A stretch of DNA of 64,000 nt. Origin: Galbula dea (lineage: Eukaryota > Chordata > Aves > Piciformes > Galbulidae). The notes beneath the pieces were generated by a model that made no database searches, was not told where the DNA came from, and saw nothing but the letters and a program-made list of their open reading frames with translations. Position 1 is the stretch's first letter. Each line of letters opens with the position of its first letter. Made by a program: the position numbers and the translations under genes. The stretch spans positions 62,001 through 126,000 of the forward strand of contig VWZX01006139.1 in assembly GCA_013399015.1 (NCBI GenBank). Direction: 5' to 3'. This document shows positions 1-11,676 of this stretch, piece by piece.

Positions 1-1664
1 GGGTAGAGAGCAGAGACTATCTTCAGGTGTCATAGCCCCAGCATAGGAAGCTATCAGCTTCTTAGCCCACCAGAAGATGACCATTAACTCACCAATCCTG
101 CAGTCCAGACTGTTGGTTTTAGCACTTCTAGCTTTGTGTCCCAGTAATGTACACACTTAAGGGGAGGCTGGAGAAATGACCTAGCTCACAACTGCTAGCA
201 TCTCAACCTTTCTCACAGAGCACACTAAATCAGCCAGCACTTCTTTCCCACAGAACACTAGGCTTTAATGCCACAGCCAGGACCCTGTCTCATGTCCCCT
301 TTCCCTTGCTCTGGGTGTCTAGTGGCCTGACTTAGGTTACAGAAAGGCAGAGTGCAGGTGGAAGCAGTCCCTGGGGCTTAGCTGCAGGGTGTTGGTGCCA
401 CTTCTGTCACAGCCAGCCTGCTCCAGTCATGCTCATGGTGCCCATGCCTTCCTCTGGGATTTCCCAGACAGTCTAAGTGCTGGTGGTGACCTGGTAGTGC
501 TGGGTTAACAGCTGGACTTGCTGATATTAAGGGTCTCTTCCAGCCAAAATGACTGTGTGATAGTTTACTTGGTGTCTTGGGAGATTCACCTTGTGGTGCA
601 ACAAGGCCTTTGTGGGAAGAGATGACATGAAAAGTCCTTATGGCCACTCTCCTCTACCCAATACACCTAAGCATAGTGAGGCTTTGCACAGCTGCCTCTG
701 AGGAACCTTCCACCAGGATTAATAAAGCAAAACCTCTTGAAAGAACTGGGTTGTCCTTGCTACAAGGACAACCTGAAAACTTGGCCCTGTGGTGCCCTGC
801 TGAGGCAAGGAAATGCTCCCAGAGCTTGCAAAACAAACCAAGGGTGGTGTGGTTAGGCACTTGGCTTTGAACAGGTGCATAAACACCTTGAAATGGGGAT
901 TATACTTTAGAAGCTGGGGTAAGGAATAGCAGACTTGCTCAAAAGAATGTGCCTGATGACTAAACATCCAAGTCTGGTTGATGACTGCAGAAGGTCAGGA
1001 CTAGTGTGACATGGAAGAGATCAGTGCCAGGCTTCTAGCCTATGTGGGGATTAGGTGGGTGAAGAAAAAGGTCCTTTTCCAATCCTCTTTACCTCACCTC
1101 TTCTACTGAAGTATAAAGGGATGACCTCTGCAGGTAAACTGAGATGCCACCATACAGAAGATAGGGATAACAGAGCCCTAGGGGCTGTGTGGTTTCAGTG
1201 AACCTAGAGGTTTGCACACAGAGGCTGGAGTTTTCCATATGCTGTAATATCTTTCCTCCCTTCTGCCCAGATAACTCAGTACAAAGAGGAACAGTCCCAC
1301 TGCTCTACAGAAAGCTGTTTCATATCTCCTTGGTGCTGTTCCAGAGATTCCCCTGATTTACATACAGATGTCCCACTTCCTTTTCTTCAAAGTGAAGTCA
1401 TCTTGCTAAAGGGCTGGGGCTTGGGCACTGCTTGCTGCTAACCACCTCTTTGAAAGGATGCCATTGTTCATCCTCTACTTCCCTTCTCTCATCAGTGCAT
1501 AAAAGCAGTCAGCAAGCATCTCTTGTGTGTGATTTCCCAGATATCTGTGCCCTGGCAGCTGTTTGCTTGCTGTCTTGAAAGATCTCTTCCACTTTGGCTT
1601 CTGCATGCAGAAATGTCTCTGTCCTGTCTGCAAAGGTCAACTCAAAGCTCAGAGATGCTTGGCA
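1..1664. other. Intergenic, no gene recognised
   Basis: Contains one CR1 tail (481-562). An AATAAA at 721-726 on the plus strand is followed by a T/G-rich stretch and could be a poly(A) site for a plus-strand neighbour; in mammals TMEM268 lies on this side in that orientation. No coding exon supports this. Confidence 0.5.
481..562 (+). mobile_element. CR1 LINE 3' tail fragment
   Basis: Reads GGTGACCTGGTAGTGCTGGG through AAGGGTCTCTTCCAGCC and a decayed GACTGTGTGA end, the standard CR1 3' UTR. It shares the GTGGTGACCTGGCAGTGCTGGG variant with the copies at 1665 and 60330. Confidence 0.8.
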
Positions 1665-2192
1665 GTGGTGTGAGGCTGCACCTTGAGTGCTGGGGTCGGT
1701 TTTGGGTGTCTCACCTGAAGGACACTGAGGTGCTGGAGCATGTCCAAAGAAGGGTAATGAAGCTGGTGAAGGGTCTGGAGCACAAATCTTGTGAGGAGCA
1801 GCTGAGGGAACTGGGGTTGGTTAGCCTGGAGAAGAGGAGGCTCAGGGGAGAACTTCTCACTCTCTACAGCTCCCTGAAAGGAGGTTGGAGTGAGGTGGGG
1901 GTTGGTCTCTTCTCCCAGGTACCAAGTGACAGGACAAGAGGAAACAGCCTCAAGTTGTGCCAGAGGAGAGTTAAGTTGGATATTATGAATAATTTCTTCC
2001 CTAAAAGGGTTGTCAAGGCCTGGCCCAGGCTGCCCAGGGCAGTGGTGGAGTCAGCATCCCTGGAAGGGTTGAAAACCCCTGGAGATGTTGTGCTGAGGCA
2101 CATGGTCTGGTGGTGACCTGGCAGTGCTGGGTCAAGGCTTGATCTTGGTGTTCTGAAAGGTCTCTTCCAACCAAAACAATTCTATGATTGTG
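1665..2192 (+). mobile_element. CR1 LINE, 5'-truncated, end of ORF2 plus 3' UTR
   Basis: Reverse-transcriptase C-terminal remnant, nearly intact: [20 protein letters not shown], then [17 protein letters not shown], running to a stop near 2116. It is followed by the 3' UTR and AATTCTATGATTG. Confidence 0.92.
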
Positions 2193-2937
2193 TCAGAGAT
2201 GTGCTTTTAGTCATCAACTGGCTGGACCATGAGCAGGGGAATGCTGAACCTCTTCCCCTCCTGGCATACAGGACAGTGCTCTCATATCTAACTAAGGAGC
2301 TTATTGTCATCAGGTAAGACAGGGGTAGCAGGGGCAGAGCTGGATGCTTTGCTGTCATGTAGACTGCTGAAGGAGAACATCCACACAAGCTGGTGCAGCA
2401 GTCAAATTCAGACTTGGATTCTGGGAAATGCTGAGCTGCTATTTCTGAGGGTCACAAAGAGCTGCCCACCCAGAGAAGCATTGATTCAGCTCAGAAACAA
2501 AGTTCAGAGTGTGATTTTTTTTTTTTTTACTACTTAACCTCACCTGTGCTGACACCTAAGATCTCTGGAATTAACAGAGAAAGGGAGGTGGCCCCTGAGA
2601 GGGCCCACCTACCTCTGGTGGTCCTTAGAAGACAAACCCCTGGCTTGCAGACTGCAGGTCAGAGCCACCCCTGTAATTGTAACTGACAGCCATGAACAAC
2701 ATTTATTACTCTAGAAAAAGGAATTATTTCTTCCCTTCAGTGTTTTTACAGAACTAACAATTTCTGAGGCTGCTCAGATGGATCCTCTTGTGAGAATTAG
2801 GAGTTAATTCACACACACTCCTATTTTCTGCACCATAAATGCTGTTTATGCTCCAATGTTCTGAAAAGAAATCTTAAACCAGTGAGGTTTTACTACATAA
2901 TGTGGAGCAGAAAGCAGTTAAATGGCAGCTTTTCATC
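2193..2937. other. Intergenic between CR1 copies
   Basis: Nothing recognised. A 12-base T run sits at 2515-2529. Confidence 0.5.
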
Positions 2938-3302
2938 CTAAAGGAAGAGGAGGCTCAGGGGAGACCTTCTCTCTTTCCACAACTACCTGAAAGGAGGTTG
3001 TGGAGAGCTGGAGGTTGGTCTCTTCTCCTGGGTTGCCAGGGAGAGGACAAGAGGCAATGGCCTCAAGTTGCACCAGGGGAGGTTTAGATTGGAGATCAGG
3101 AAAAATTTCTTCCCTGAAAGAGTTGTCAGGCATTAGCCCAGGCTGCCCAGGGCAGTGGTGGAGTCAACACCCCTGGAGGGGTTAAAAAACAAGAGACGTG
3201 GTGCTCAGGGACATGGTTTAGTGGCATGGTGGTGACAGGTTGCTGGTTGGACTTGATGATCTTAGAGGTCTCTTCCAACCTTGATGATCCTGTGACTCTG
3301 TA
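2938..3302 (+). mobile_element. CR1 LINE, 5'-truncated
   Basis: Starts inside the GGAAGAGGAGGCTCAGGGGA block of ORF2, so it is shorter than the copy at 1665. Ends TTCCAACCTTGATGATCCTG. Frame is broken by small indels. Confidence 0.92.
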
Positions 3303-3780
3303 CAGCAAGGTGCAGCACCTTTGGGATGCACTGCATTTTAGGATTTTTTGGAAGGGAGGTGTTGGCAGTGACAGTTAGGCACCCTTAAAAAGGAAAAATA
3401 CAATAGATCTGTGGTGCTGGAAATGAGCAGTCTCAGTATTCAATTCTATGTCATGAGCAAAACTCCTGAATGAAATAAAGCCTTCAAAATAAAGGCTGAG
3501 GGAAATGTCAAACCTCCCCTCACATGAATAGGGCTTAACTGCATTCTTCTTGAAGTGTTAGGATCAATAAATCTCTGTTTTCTGTATGTGATTAACAGCT
3601 TAGATGAGAACCCCCAAACCCTACAGAACCCAAACCATTTATACCCTGCAGCATGCAGCACACTTCAGCCACCTGGGCACAGAGAAGTGTCTGCCCTTCC
3701 CAGCTGTAACTGTGAGCCCCTGGCAGGTGCCAGTAGAATACAGACAGACTTGGGAATGAATATGAATCACATTAAATACT

Positions 3781-3786
3781 TTTATT
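3781..3786 (-). terminator. Candidate distal poly(A) signal AATAAA
   Basis: AATAAA on the minus strand, followed about 30 nt downstream by the T/G-rich GTCTGTCTGTATTC. Upstream sequence (3790-4000) is AT-rich as in many 3' UTR ends. CR1 copies resume beyond this point (2938-3302). Confidence 0.4.
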
Positions 3787-5255
3787 TTCCTTGCTTTAAA
3801 CACAGAACACATTTTAAAGAACTATTTATAAACTTGATTGTCAGGAGGCATCAAAGCTGTTTGCCAAGAGACATAGCTGTTGAGTAGAACTAAACTTGAT
3901 ACCAGCATTTTTACAGTTCCTTACATAAAATAGACATCTCTATGTACAGTACCAATAAATATGCAGCAAACAGTTTCAGTGCTTTTGGTTGACATTCTGG
4001 TCTAAAACTCTACCATCAGTGAAAGAACAGATCTGCTTTGTGCAAGGAGAGCAGCTGAGAAGCTAGCTGAGCTCATAATGCAGCAAAATACTCAATATTC
4101 CTGACTTATGGTGCTTATTAAAACAAGTTCTAACTTCTCAGGCTATGTCTTTCCTGCAGTTCCAAAGGATTTGGCAATAATACTCATAAGGCAAAATGAA
4201 TTTGGAACTGTCAGTGGTGACAAACTTGGCTCCTGGGGTTGCACTTCAGAAGAGAGTCATGCCTAACTTGGGCACCAGCTTAGAATGAAATTGAGGAGAG
4301 GAGCCCTCATTTCCTCTGAGAACCTGTCTGAGAGATGCTGAGTGTTGGAAAACAGCCCTTGTTTAGCTGCCAGCCTGTGAGCTGGAGCTGTTGGAGTGTA
4401 GGACCTTCCCTTGAGTACAGACCACTTCATTTCAGCTTGTGCTCTGTCCTGCAAGATGCTTGGGAGACAGTGCTACCATGCCCTGCTGGAGTCAACTCAG
4501 AGGTGTTCCCAAAAACTGGACACATTAACTGTGACATTGCACTTGTCCCCAGCTTGGAAAAGGAGTTTTCATACAAGAACAAAGGTGGCAAGTAGCAGAT
4601 TCAGCTGTGGTTAGGCACCTTGGGATACTTCAACTGGAAAGGTTAAACTTTCTTGGGCTGTGTCCTACTCTGCAGGATGAATTTCAGGGAGTAACAACTT
4701 GATCATATGAAAGTGAGGTTCTCCCTTCCCTCAAACTCATGTCCATGTATATATTTAAGAGTTAAACCCCAGAGGGGTTCTGCCCAGGCAGTCCTTGGGT
4801 AGCTCTATCCAACTGCCTGAGCAAGTGAGTGCAGTGCATTCACCACTTCCCCTGCATGCCGCTGTGATCTCACCTGCACTTAGCTATAACAGACAACCCA
4901 CATCCCTCTGCAGCACTGGGAGAGAAACACCTCTGGTACCAACACCTTCCCTGGCACCTGCAGCCTTTCTGAAATGTGCCTCTCTTCTTCCACCTTGCCA
5001 GAGAGGGAGCCTATTGAGAACAGAGACTTTTTGTCTGATTAAAGGTGGGAAGGTGTTCATGTGCCAGTGTGGTTAGACCAGAGAGATGTTAACTCAAGCT
5101 ATTACCTTACATGTGCAAAGCACAGAGTAAAAGGGCAATGAAAAAAGTGAATTCTGCTTAGCTTAGAAGAGAAAACAATAACACTAAAGCTATCCTTTGC
5201 TGTTACTGTTCTTTGGAAGGTGAGGTAGCTATTGGATTTTAAAAAACAAAATAAA

Positions 5256-5265
5256 CCCCCCCCCC
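5256..5265. repeat. C10 homopolymer
   Basis: Ten consecutive C on the plus strand after an A-rich stretch. Confidence 0.9.
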
Positions 5266-6333
5266 AACATCTTTTTAGTGTCACAGGAGAGAGCAGTCTG
5301 GTCCCTCCTGTCTCATTGACTCTGGGCTGATCTACAGAGGCTTCTAATGAAACATCTCAGGTGCTTGCAGGTGGGTGGAAAGCAGACTAAACCTATGTCC
5401 TCTATCAGTGTTCAGGTGAAAACCTTTCTTGAGCCAAAGCAGAGTCTTAACCAGAAACCTTTCCTGAAGCAACTTAGCTATGATCATCAGAGTTCAGGCC
5501 AGGAAAAGGAAAGAAATTCCTGAAATGTACAATCACAGGCCCAAAGGGAGAATGTTTCTCAGTTCTGACAGTGGAAAGAAAGAACTTGCACTCTTGACTG
5601 CAGAAGAACTGAAGATAACACCAGCCAGGGGAAGAAACATATCCAGTGGATGCTGCTCTTATGCTGACAGTGTAAGGACAGCAAAGCTCAAGCTAGAACA
5701 GGGCCAAGGGTGCCTGGAGCTCTGCTGCCTTCAGAGGAGCCTTTGACACTCAGTTGGCCAAAATGTCCTAGCTGGGTTGTGCCTGGCAGCCAGGAGCAAT
5801 GGGAGACATTCAGTCCCCAAGGTGCTTTTATGGTGGTAGGCAGGGTCAAGGTGGCTTTTTGGCCAGGCTGTGATACCATGGCTCCTGTCTCTCTTGGGTG
5901 CTCAGCAGGGAGCCCTGGTCCCTGACTCAGTGGGCAGAGAGTGCAGCTAGGATGCAGTTTCTGATGAACACTGCTTTCTGTAGGACTTCCTTTGTCCAAA
6001 TGGACTGAGAGATAATGAAAAGAGGGAACCAGCCACACTCCATACTGCAGAGGGGGAAAGGGACTGGAAAAGAGAATCTGCTCAAGATTTGCCTTTTGAA
6101 ATGCCTGTAAGCCCTTTGGCAATGTCTGAATCCAAGCTCACTCTGGTGAGGGACCTCTAACCATGCATAAAATACAATAATAAACACCTTTCAGAGGTTA
6201 ACACACAACAGAAGAGGTTTCTTATGCCCCAGCTATATCTAGCTGTACTAGCTGCTCACTCAAGTGTGCTCTCTGGTTACTGCTTTTGGAAGGGGATCAG
6301 GATGAGAAGTTGTCACATCAGTTAACTTAAATT

Positions 6334-6339
6334 TTTATT
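6334..6339 (-). terminator. Candidate middle poly(A) signal AATAAA
   Basis: AATAAA on the minus strand with only a modest downstream TGATGTGACA element. Would give a TNFSF15 3' UTR near 4.9 kb. Confidence 0.25.
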
Positions 6340-9300
6340 AGCATGAAACATGGAAACAAGAAGCTAAGTCAGTTCTCCTGGTAAAGACACACATCAGTAT
6401 GGAAGCACAGGACAATACACAGCCACTTATAAAAAGTTCCTTACAATAGCAAAATGCTATACTGGTGTCTAACACCCAGATCTGGGCAAAGATCCTGGAC
6501 ACTTTCTGATTCTTCTAAAGAATGAATTTTCTCCTCATTTCTCATCTGAAATGATGGGCCACTCAGGAGGCTAATACAAGAAAGCAGAGTGTGGTCAGTT
6601 ATACCATGCAGAGGTGAAAAAGGAGATTCCTCCAAAGTTCTGCACTATCTGTGTTGAAAACCTTCATCCTTTCCACTTGCTCTGTGCTGCAGCTTGGTGC
6701 AGCCTGGTGGCATCCCTTTGTACCAACATCTGCTCATCCTAACTGAACTGTCAGCTCTAAACTCACCTCAGCAGCATCTTTTTGTCATCTGGGTCATGGT
6801 TTGCTAAGGAACATGACCTTCAGCTTTAGACCTCAAGACCCTAACTGTGCCAGCAGTTAATGCTTAGTCACCAATACTTAGTATTTAAGGGGAAAGGAAG
6901 CAGGAGCTAACTGAACCTTCTTATGAATTTGGGTTGTATTTAGTGTTAGTTTTCAGGGGATCAAAGATATTAGAAAAAGAGAATTCCTAAGAACCCAAAT
7001 ATTTTGATCAGACTTCATAGTAAAGAAAAAAAAAATCTGTTCCTTTTTCTTTCAATTCTTTGTTCTGGAAAAGTGCCTTTTTCCCCCTAAGAAATATAAG
7101 GGTCAAAACCTGAAATTATATCTTTTTAACTCATGTAGCATGAGCTCCCTATTTCACTTTTTTTCTCCATTTTTTTCCCTTTTGTTTCAATTTCCCACCA
7201 TCCAAAACAAAACCTATTTTCAGTTTGACCACAGGCTGAGCTCACTCATTCATGTGATCAGATTCCATCACCTTCTCATTCAACAGAAAATGCTGATCCA
7301 TTGGCATTTTCACATCTCCAGAAATTATTGACATTAAAGACAATTTTCTAGTTCATTGAACACACATTTCTGAGAACACTTCTGTCCTTATTTACCTGAG
7401 AATCCACAGCTTGGCCTCAGGCTGTTTGAGATCTTTCACTTTAAGCTTGACCTCTGCCTCCCTTCAATGGCTTTACTCTGATTTCATGCCATTGACTTCT
7501 GTGGAGGAATATCTGATGTCCAGCAGGGTCAGAATCAGCCCCTGCACACTTATTATATTTGCTGGTCAGTGTTACAGAAGCATTATTTGCACTGAGGGGG
7601 GTGGAGGGGAAACCCAAGGAGAAAGAGAGGATTTCCCTCAGGGTTGATGTGTGGATTCCTAAGCCTGCACCACTCTAAAACAAGTAGTGCCAGATGTATT
7701 ACTGTATGCCTTATAAACTGTGCTAGTGTGCTGACTGGGCTAAGAGCTGGGGTGTGTAACAGGGTGCAAAAGCTTGCTAAAACTGGGCTAAAATAAATCT
7801 TTTTTGTGCCATGGATAATGGACCAAGAGAGTCACTCCTGGAGCTGCAGCAGGCAAGGTTTCACTTGTGAAGCTTGTCATTAGTGTAAAGTGGACACAAA
7901 TGATGTGCTCTGTGATAGACAAGGCTCATCACTGCCAGAAGGCTTCCTAGAGCTCCTGTGGAATATACTCAAACACATGTATGCTTATGTCTGCATGTGG
8001 ATATATCCCACAGAAGGCTCTTGTGTTGTATCCTAAACACCACATTCACCACTCGTCTCCCCCCAGGCCTCCTATCAGGGTTCAGTGCATGAGGCATGAA
8101 ATGGTGATGACTTCAGACACAGTTTTTATGGAGAGCTGCTCTACAAGCCCATCAGGATTGTCTTCTGGCCTCAGCAGAACACTACATCATCACCTTTGTG
8201 GAAATAAAGAGCTTTCTGAATTTCTCTGACTGCTTCAGAGCAGCTAGAATTCACACTCCAATTTGCTCCAAGGATAAACCAAATTCCTCCTCTCTAACAC
8301 TTCACAGAAGTATCCCTACCTAGCTGCTGAGAATCACCTGTCCTGGACAGGTCACTTTTAAGTCTTCCCTGGATGAGATTCATCAAGTTTCATGTGCTAG
8401 TCACCTGAAGTGGTTTTCATGGTGGTTTGCAAGAGCTGGAGATCTCATGCTTTGATGAGATCAGATCCTATGCTGGCTGCACCACTGAGGCATTAGAAGC
8501 TCAGAAGGACTTCATGTGTTGAGAGAAAACCTGAGAGGTGGATTTCCCAGAGAATAATCTTGTCTTGAACTGCCAAGAGAGGAAGATTTCACCAGATTTT
8601 ACCATGACATGGGAGTTTTCTGAGCAGTAAAAACAGCTCTGCCAAGGAGCTGAAGGACCAGACACCCTTTCTGAGAAGCAAGGAGGCCAGGTCACATGTG
8701 CTGGGTACTGAAGGCGTGCATGGGGAATAACTGTTTCCATCTCAGCCAACTTAGAAGAAAAGACTGATCAGGTGGAAGAAACACAGGAGAAAAACTTAAA
8801 GATGGAAAGGAATCTAGCTAAGAGAGACATATGAGGATGTTTTGGCCAAGAGTGTGTTTGCACCTGCTAGCAGGATTGCTAACTTTACTTTCCTCTGTCT
8901 TAACCTATCTTCAGATGTCACTTTTTGCTGGGCACTGAGGTGACTTTAAGAGAGAAGTTGCATGTAGAAGAGTAGATCTGGATAAAGAGGTGTCCTTGTA
9001 CCTAATGGGCAGGGCCAGGAAGGTGCCTGTTGGAGAAGGGGATCACAGCTGAGATGTGGACATGGAAAAACTGAAGGAACTGCCAAAGAAAGGGTGGGAA
9101 GCCAAACTGTAACAAGGTGCTGGTGCTAGGACATTGTCAAGGTCTCCTAGACAAGGCAGAGCTGGAGATGGAGCTGCACCAAATGACTAGACTCAAGGAG
9201 AACTGGGAAGAAAGACATCTGCTGAGGAAAGAAAGGCAGGACAGGATGGCAACCTCCTAGCTTTTGCAGTGTGTTCAGTGCTGTCCCAGTGTAGATAAAA

Positions 9301-10509
9301 GAGCAAAAGACTTAGACCTACTATGGGACCCAGGCACTGCAGAGTAGAGAAGGATGGCCAAAAAGCCTTCTTTTCTGACATGATTTGCTACATAAAAGAC
9401 CTGCTAGGTTTAAGAGGTGTAGTCATAGAGTCAGCATGAAGGTGCTTGAGAAGCATGAAGAAGCAGAGATCCTGGTGTTGCCTGGATCTCCCACATCCTA
9501 TGCTGCTCTCTCCTGCCTTCCCACAATCTATCTTGGCCTTTCTCTATGCTTCACCTGTGCTACTGAATTTTCCTTGTCAGCTTAAAAAGATCTTTATGGA
9601 ACAGTAAATTGTCTCCTGCTTAGAAGATGCTTGCTGTGGACAAAGCAGCCTGGTCTTGGACTGCAATACAATGTACAGTCTATTGTAGCTGGGCTGTCTC
9701 CACCAGAGACCTCTGCCCAGCTACAACCTCCCATCCCCAGTGCCTCCCTGACACTACCAGTGTGCTCTTGGGTCCCAGCATGGCTTTGAGTGGAAACCTG
9801 GACTGGGCAACCCAGCCTGGCTGTCACTGCTGGCCACAAAGTGGGAAATGGAAGTAATCCAATGAGGTGAGGCAGGAAAGAGAAGGATTTGGCAGAGAGT
9901 GAAGCCTGGTTGTTACAGAACAGCTTGGTGGTAGGTTAAGAGTGTAAAGTCTGAGTCTCTGAGATCATTGAGTCATTGTCAGTGATGTATTCATTGAAGG
10001 AGGAGGAGGAGAGCTGGGGAATTTCCCCAAGAGACAGTAAGATCTATGAAAATAAATCAGTGCAAGGTGTGAAGCTCAACATTGCTGAGCTCTGCACCTG
10101 ACTGGGGCACACCCTGACAGTGTCTTTAGTTCTTCAGACCGTGTGTGGGGACTAGGTTGCCAGTCTTCACCCAGGAAAAGGCTGGGGAGTCCCTTGTGGT
10201 TAGGGAACTGCTGTAGCATTGGCAGTGGTTGCAAGGGGGAGCACCAGGACAGGGATTCCTTTAGCTGCTCTCCCTTTGCATTAAATGTAATGGAAAGCAA
10301 CATAGTGCAGAGGTTTCCTCCCAGAATTTCAGTGGTTGGTTAAAAAAGTGTAGAGAATTATGCTGCATGTCTCTCTCTGCCTGGTGTGAGGAGCTGGTGA
10401 GGAGGTTCCACTTGCATGCCAAACCAGAAAGTGTTTGTGCATTTTGCCTCCAAATTTCACATAAAGGTTTGAGGCTTCCATTGGCTTAAAGAACTGTAAA
10501 CAATTTCTT

Positions 10510-10526
10510 GGGGGGGGGGGGGGGGG
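10510..10526. repeat. G17 homopolymer (C17 in the TNFSF15 mRNA)
   Basis: Seventeen consecutive G on the plus strand, followed by an A/G stretch. It lies about 730 nt downstream of the TNFSF15 stop, just past the proximal ATTAAA signal. In the transcript it would be a poly(C) run. Confidence 0.95.
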
Positions 10527-10572
10527 AGGAATAAAAAATTTCAAGTAGCTTCTGTAAAACACATGATATAAT

Positions 10573-10578
10573 TTTAAT
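10573..10578 (-). terminator. Candidate proximal poly(A) signal ATTAAA
   Basis: ATTAAA on the minus strand about 680 nt past the TNFSF15 stop codon, followed within 20 nt by TCATGTGTTTTAC. It is the first poly(A)-like hexamer noted after the stop. Confidence 0.3.
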
Positions 10579-10919
10579 CTACTTTACAGGGAAATTGGAA
10601 GGGATTAAGTAAGCAGTTAATGATTAAGCTGAGCTTTATGTTAGAGCAAAGTACTGAGCAAATCTATTCACAAGGAAATGATGAAAAGTAATTACCTTTT
10701 AGAACTGAGAATCTGAAGAAGTGTCATGGAAAACTACACTGGAAGTACTGGAGAGAGTGCAAAACTCTTTTTGGAGTTGAGGAAATTATACTTTGGAGGT
10801 GAAATGAGTGATCTGGCCTAGCTGCAATATCCAAGATCAATATTCCTACCCACAGGTATGAAATGTTCCTCTCTAGCTTACACAGTTTTGAAGACCTCTC
10901 AGTTTCTACTTTCAAACCC

Positions 10920-11066
10920 ACATTTTTTTTCACTCCAATCTGACTTTTTTTTTGGTCTTTTTTCTGTTTTTAGTTGTTGCTGCTGTTTAGTTTTTGCTCT
11001 TGGGGTCTGTTGGGGTTTTTGTTTTGTTTGTTTGTTTTTTATGGGTTTTTTTTTGTTTTGTTTCAG
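10920..11066. repeat. T/G-rich low-complexity tract (A/C-rich in the mRNA)
   Basis: About 145 bp made almost wholly of T runs with interspersed G (TTTTTG, TTTG units). In TNFSF15 mRNA sense it reads as A-rich with AAAC units, about 190-335 nt after the stop codon. Confidence 0.85.
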
Positions 11067-11254
11067 TTTAATTCAGCCTGTGGTTTCAGCTTTCCCTACC
11101 CCTTCATTTAAGGCTGCAGGGAGCTGCTGGGGAGTGACAGGACAGAAGGATAACAGCACAGAGGTTGCACCCTGATGCACACCCACAAAGCCAAGGTCCA
11201 GCAAGGTCACCCCAGGGCCCTCAAGGGAAGCCCTCACCAGCTGCTGTTGGACCC

Positions 11255-11676
11255 CTACAGTAAAAAGGCACCAAAAAAGGTTTTGTGTTCCTTAGTGTAA
11301 TCCACCAGCTTGATGTCACTAACATTGACCATTAACTTGTCCCCTACTTCTAAGGAGACCACAGCCCCCAGATAAATGGGCTGGAACCAGCTGTTCCCCT
11401 TTTCACTGAGGGTTTTGGTGCCAGTCAGCAGCTGGGTGGGCTCAGGGTAACTGTCAGTCACTTTGGTGATGATCTCAGTGACAGAATTGGGTTTACTTTC
11501 AGTGGTGCCTCGGAAAGTGACCTGAGCATAGACATAGTAATCCCCAGACACAGGTATCACCAGAGAGTTGCTGGAATAACTCAGGTTGTTCTTGGTAAAG
11601 GCCAAGCCTCTCTTGTCTTCCCACTGCAGGATGGGCAGCTGGTTCCCCATGGTGCTGGTGAGATCTTGTTTCTTCA
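11255..11676 (-). CDS. TNFSF15: TNFSF15 exon 4: TNF homology domain and stop
   Basis: This exon encodes 139 complete codons plus TAG (11257-11255) after a split valine codon. The acceptor is a clean TTCCTCTTGCAG. It carries the whole TNF homology domain: the A-strand tryptophan (QWED), the GLAFTKN block, [34 protein letters not shown], and the C-terminal GAFLL. Against human TL1A the loop after VTFRG is 8 residues here and about 19 in human, and no cysteine occurs anywhere in the exon. There are two N-glycosylation sequons, N135 (NLS) and N222 (NVS). The second matches human N229. The first lies two residues from the position of the human N133 site. Confidence 0.97.

Larger units (their letters stand above)
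3781..11254 (-). other. Probable TNFSF15 3' UTR, extent uncertain
   Basis: No coding homology and no CR1 copy is seen in these 7.5 kb, and the ORFs here look like chance. Three minus-strand poly(A) signals could end the TNFSF15 mRNA: ATTAAA at 10578-10573 (0.7 kb UTR, followed by a TGTGTTTT stretch), AATAAA at 6339-6334 (4.9 kb UTR), and AATAAA at 3786-3781 (7.5 kb UTR, followed by GTCTGTCTGTATTC). As I recall, human TNFSF15 makes transcripts of several kilobases because of a long 3' UTR, so the distal site is plausible. Which part is really transcribed cannot be told from DNA alone. Confidence 0.45.

Noticed and set aside
1523..2116. 197-codon plus ORF as a host gene
   Set aside because: It is the C-terminal end of CR1 reverse transcriptase running into the CR1 3' UTR.
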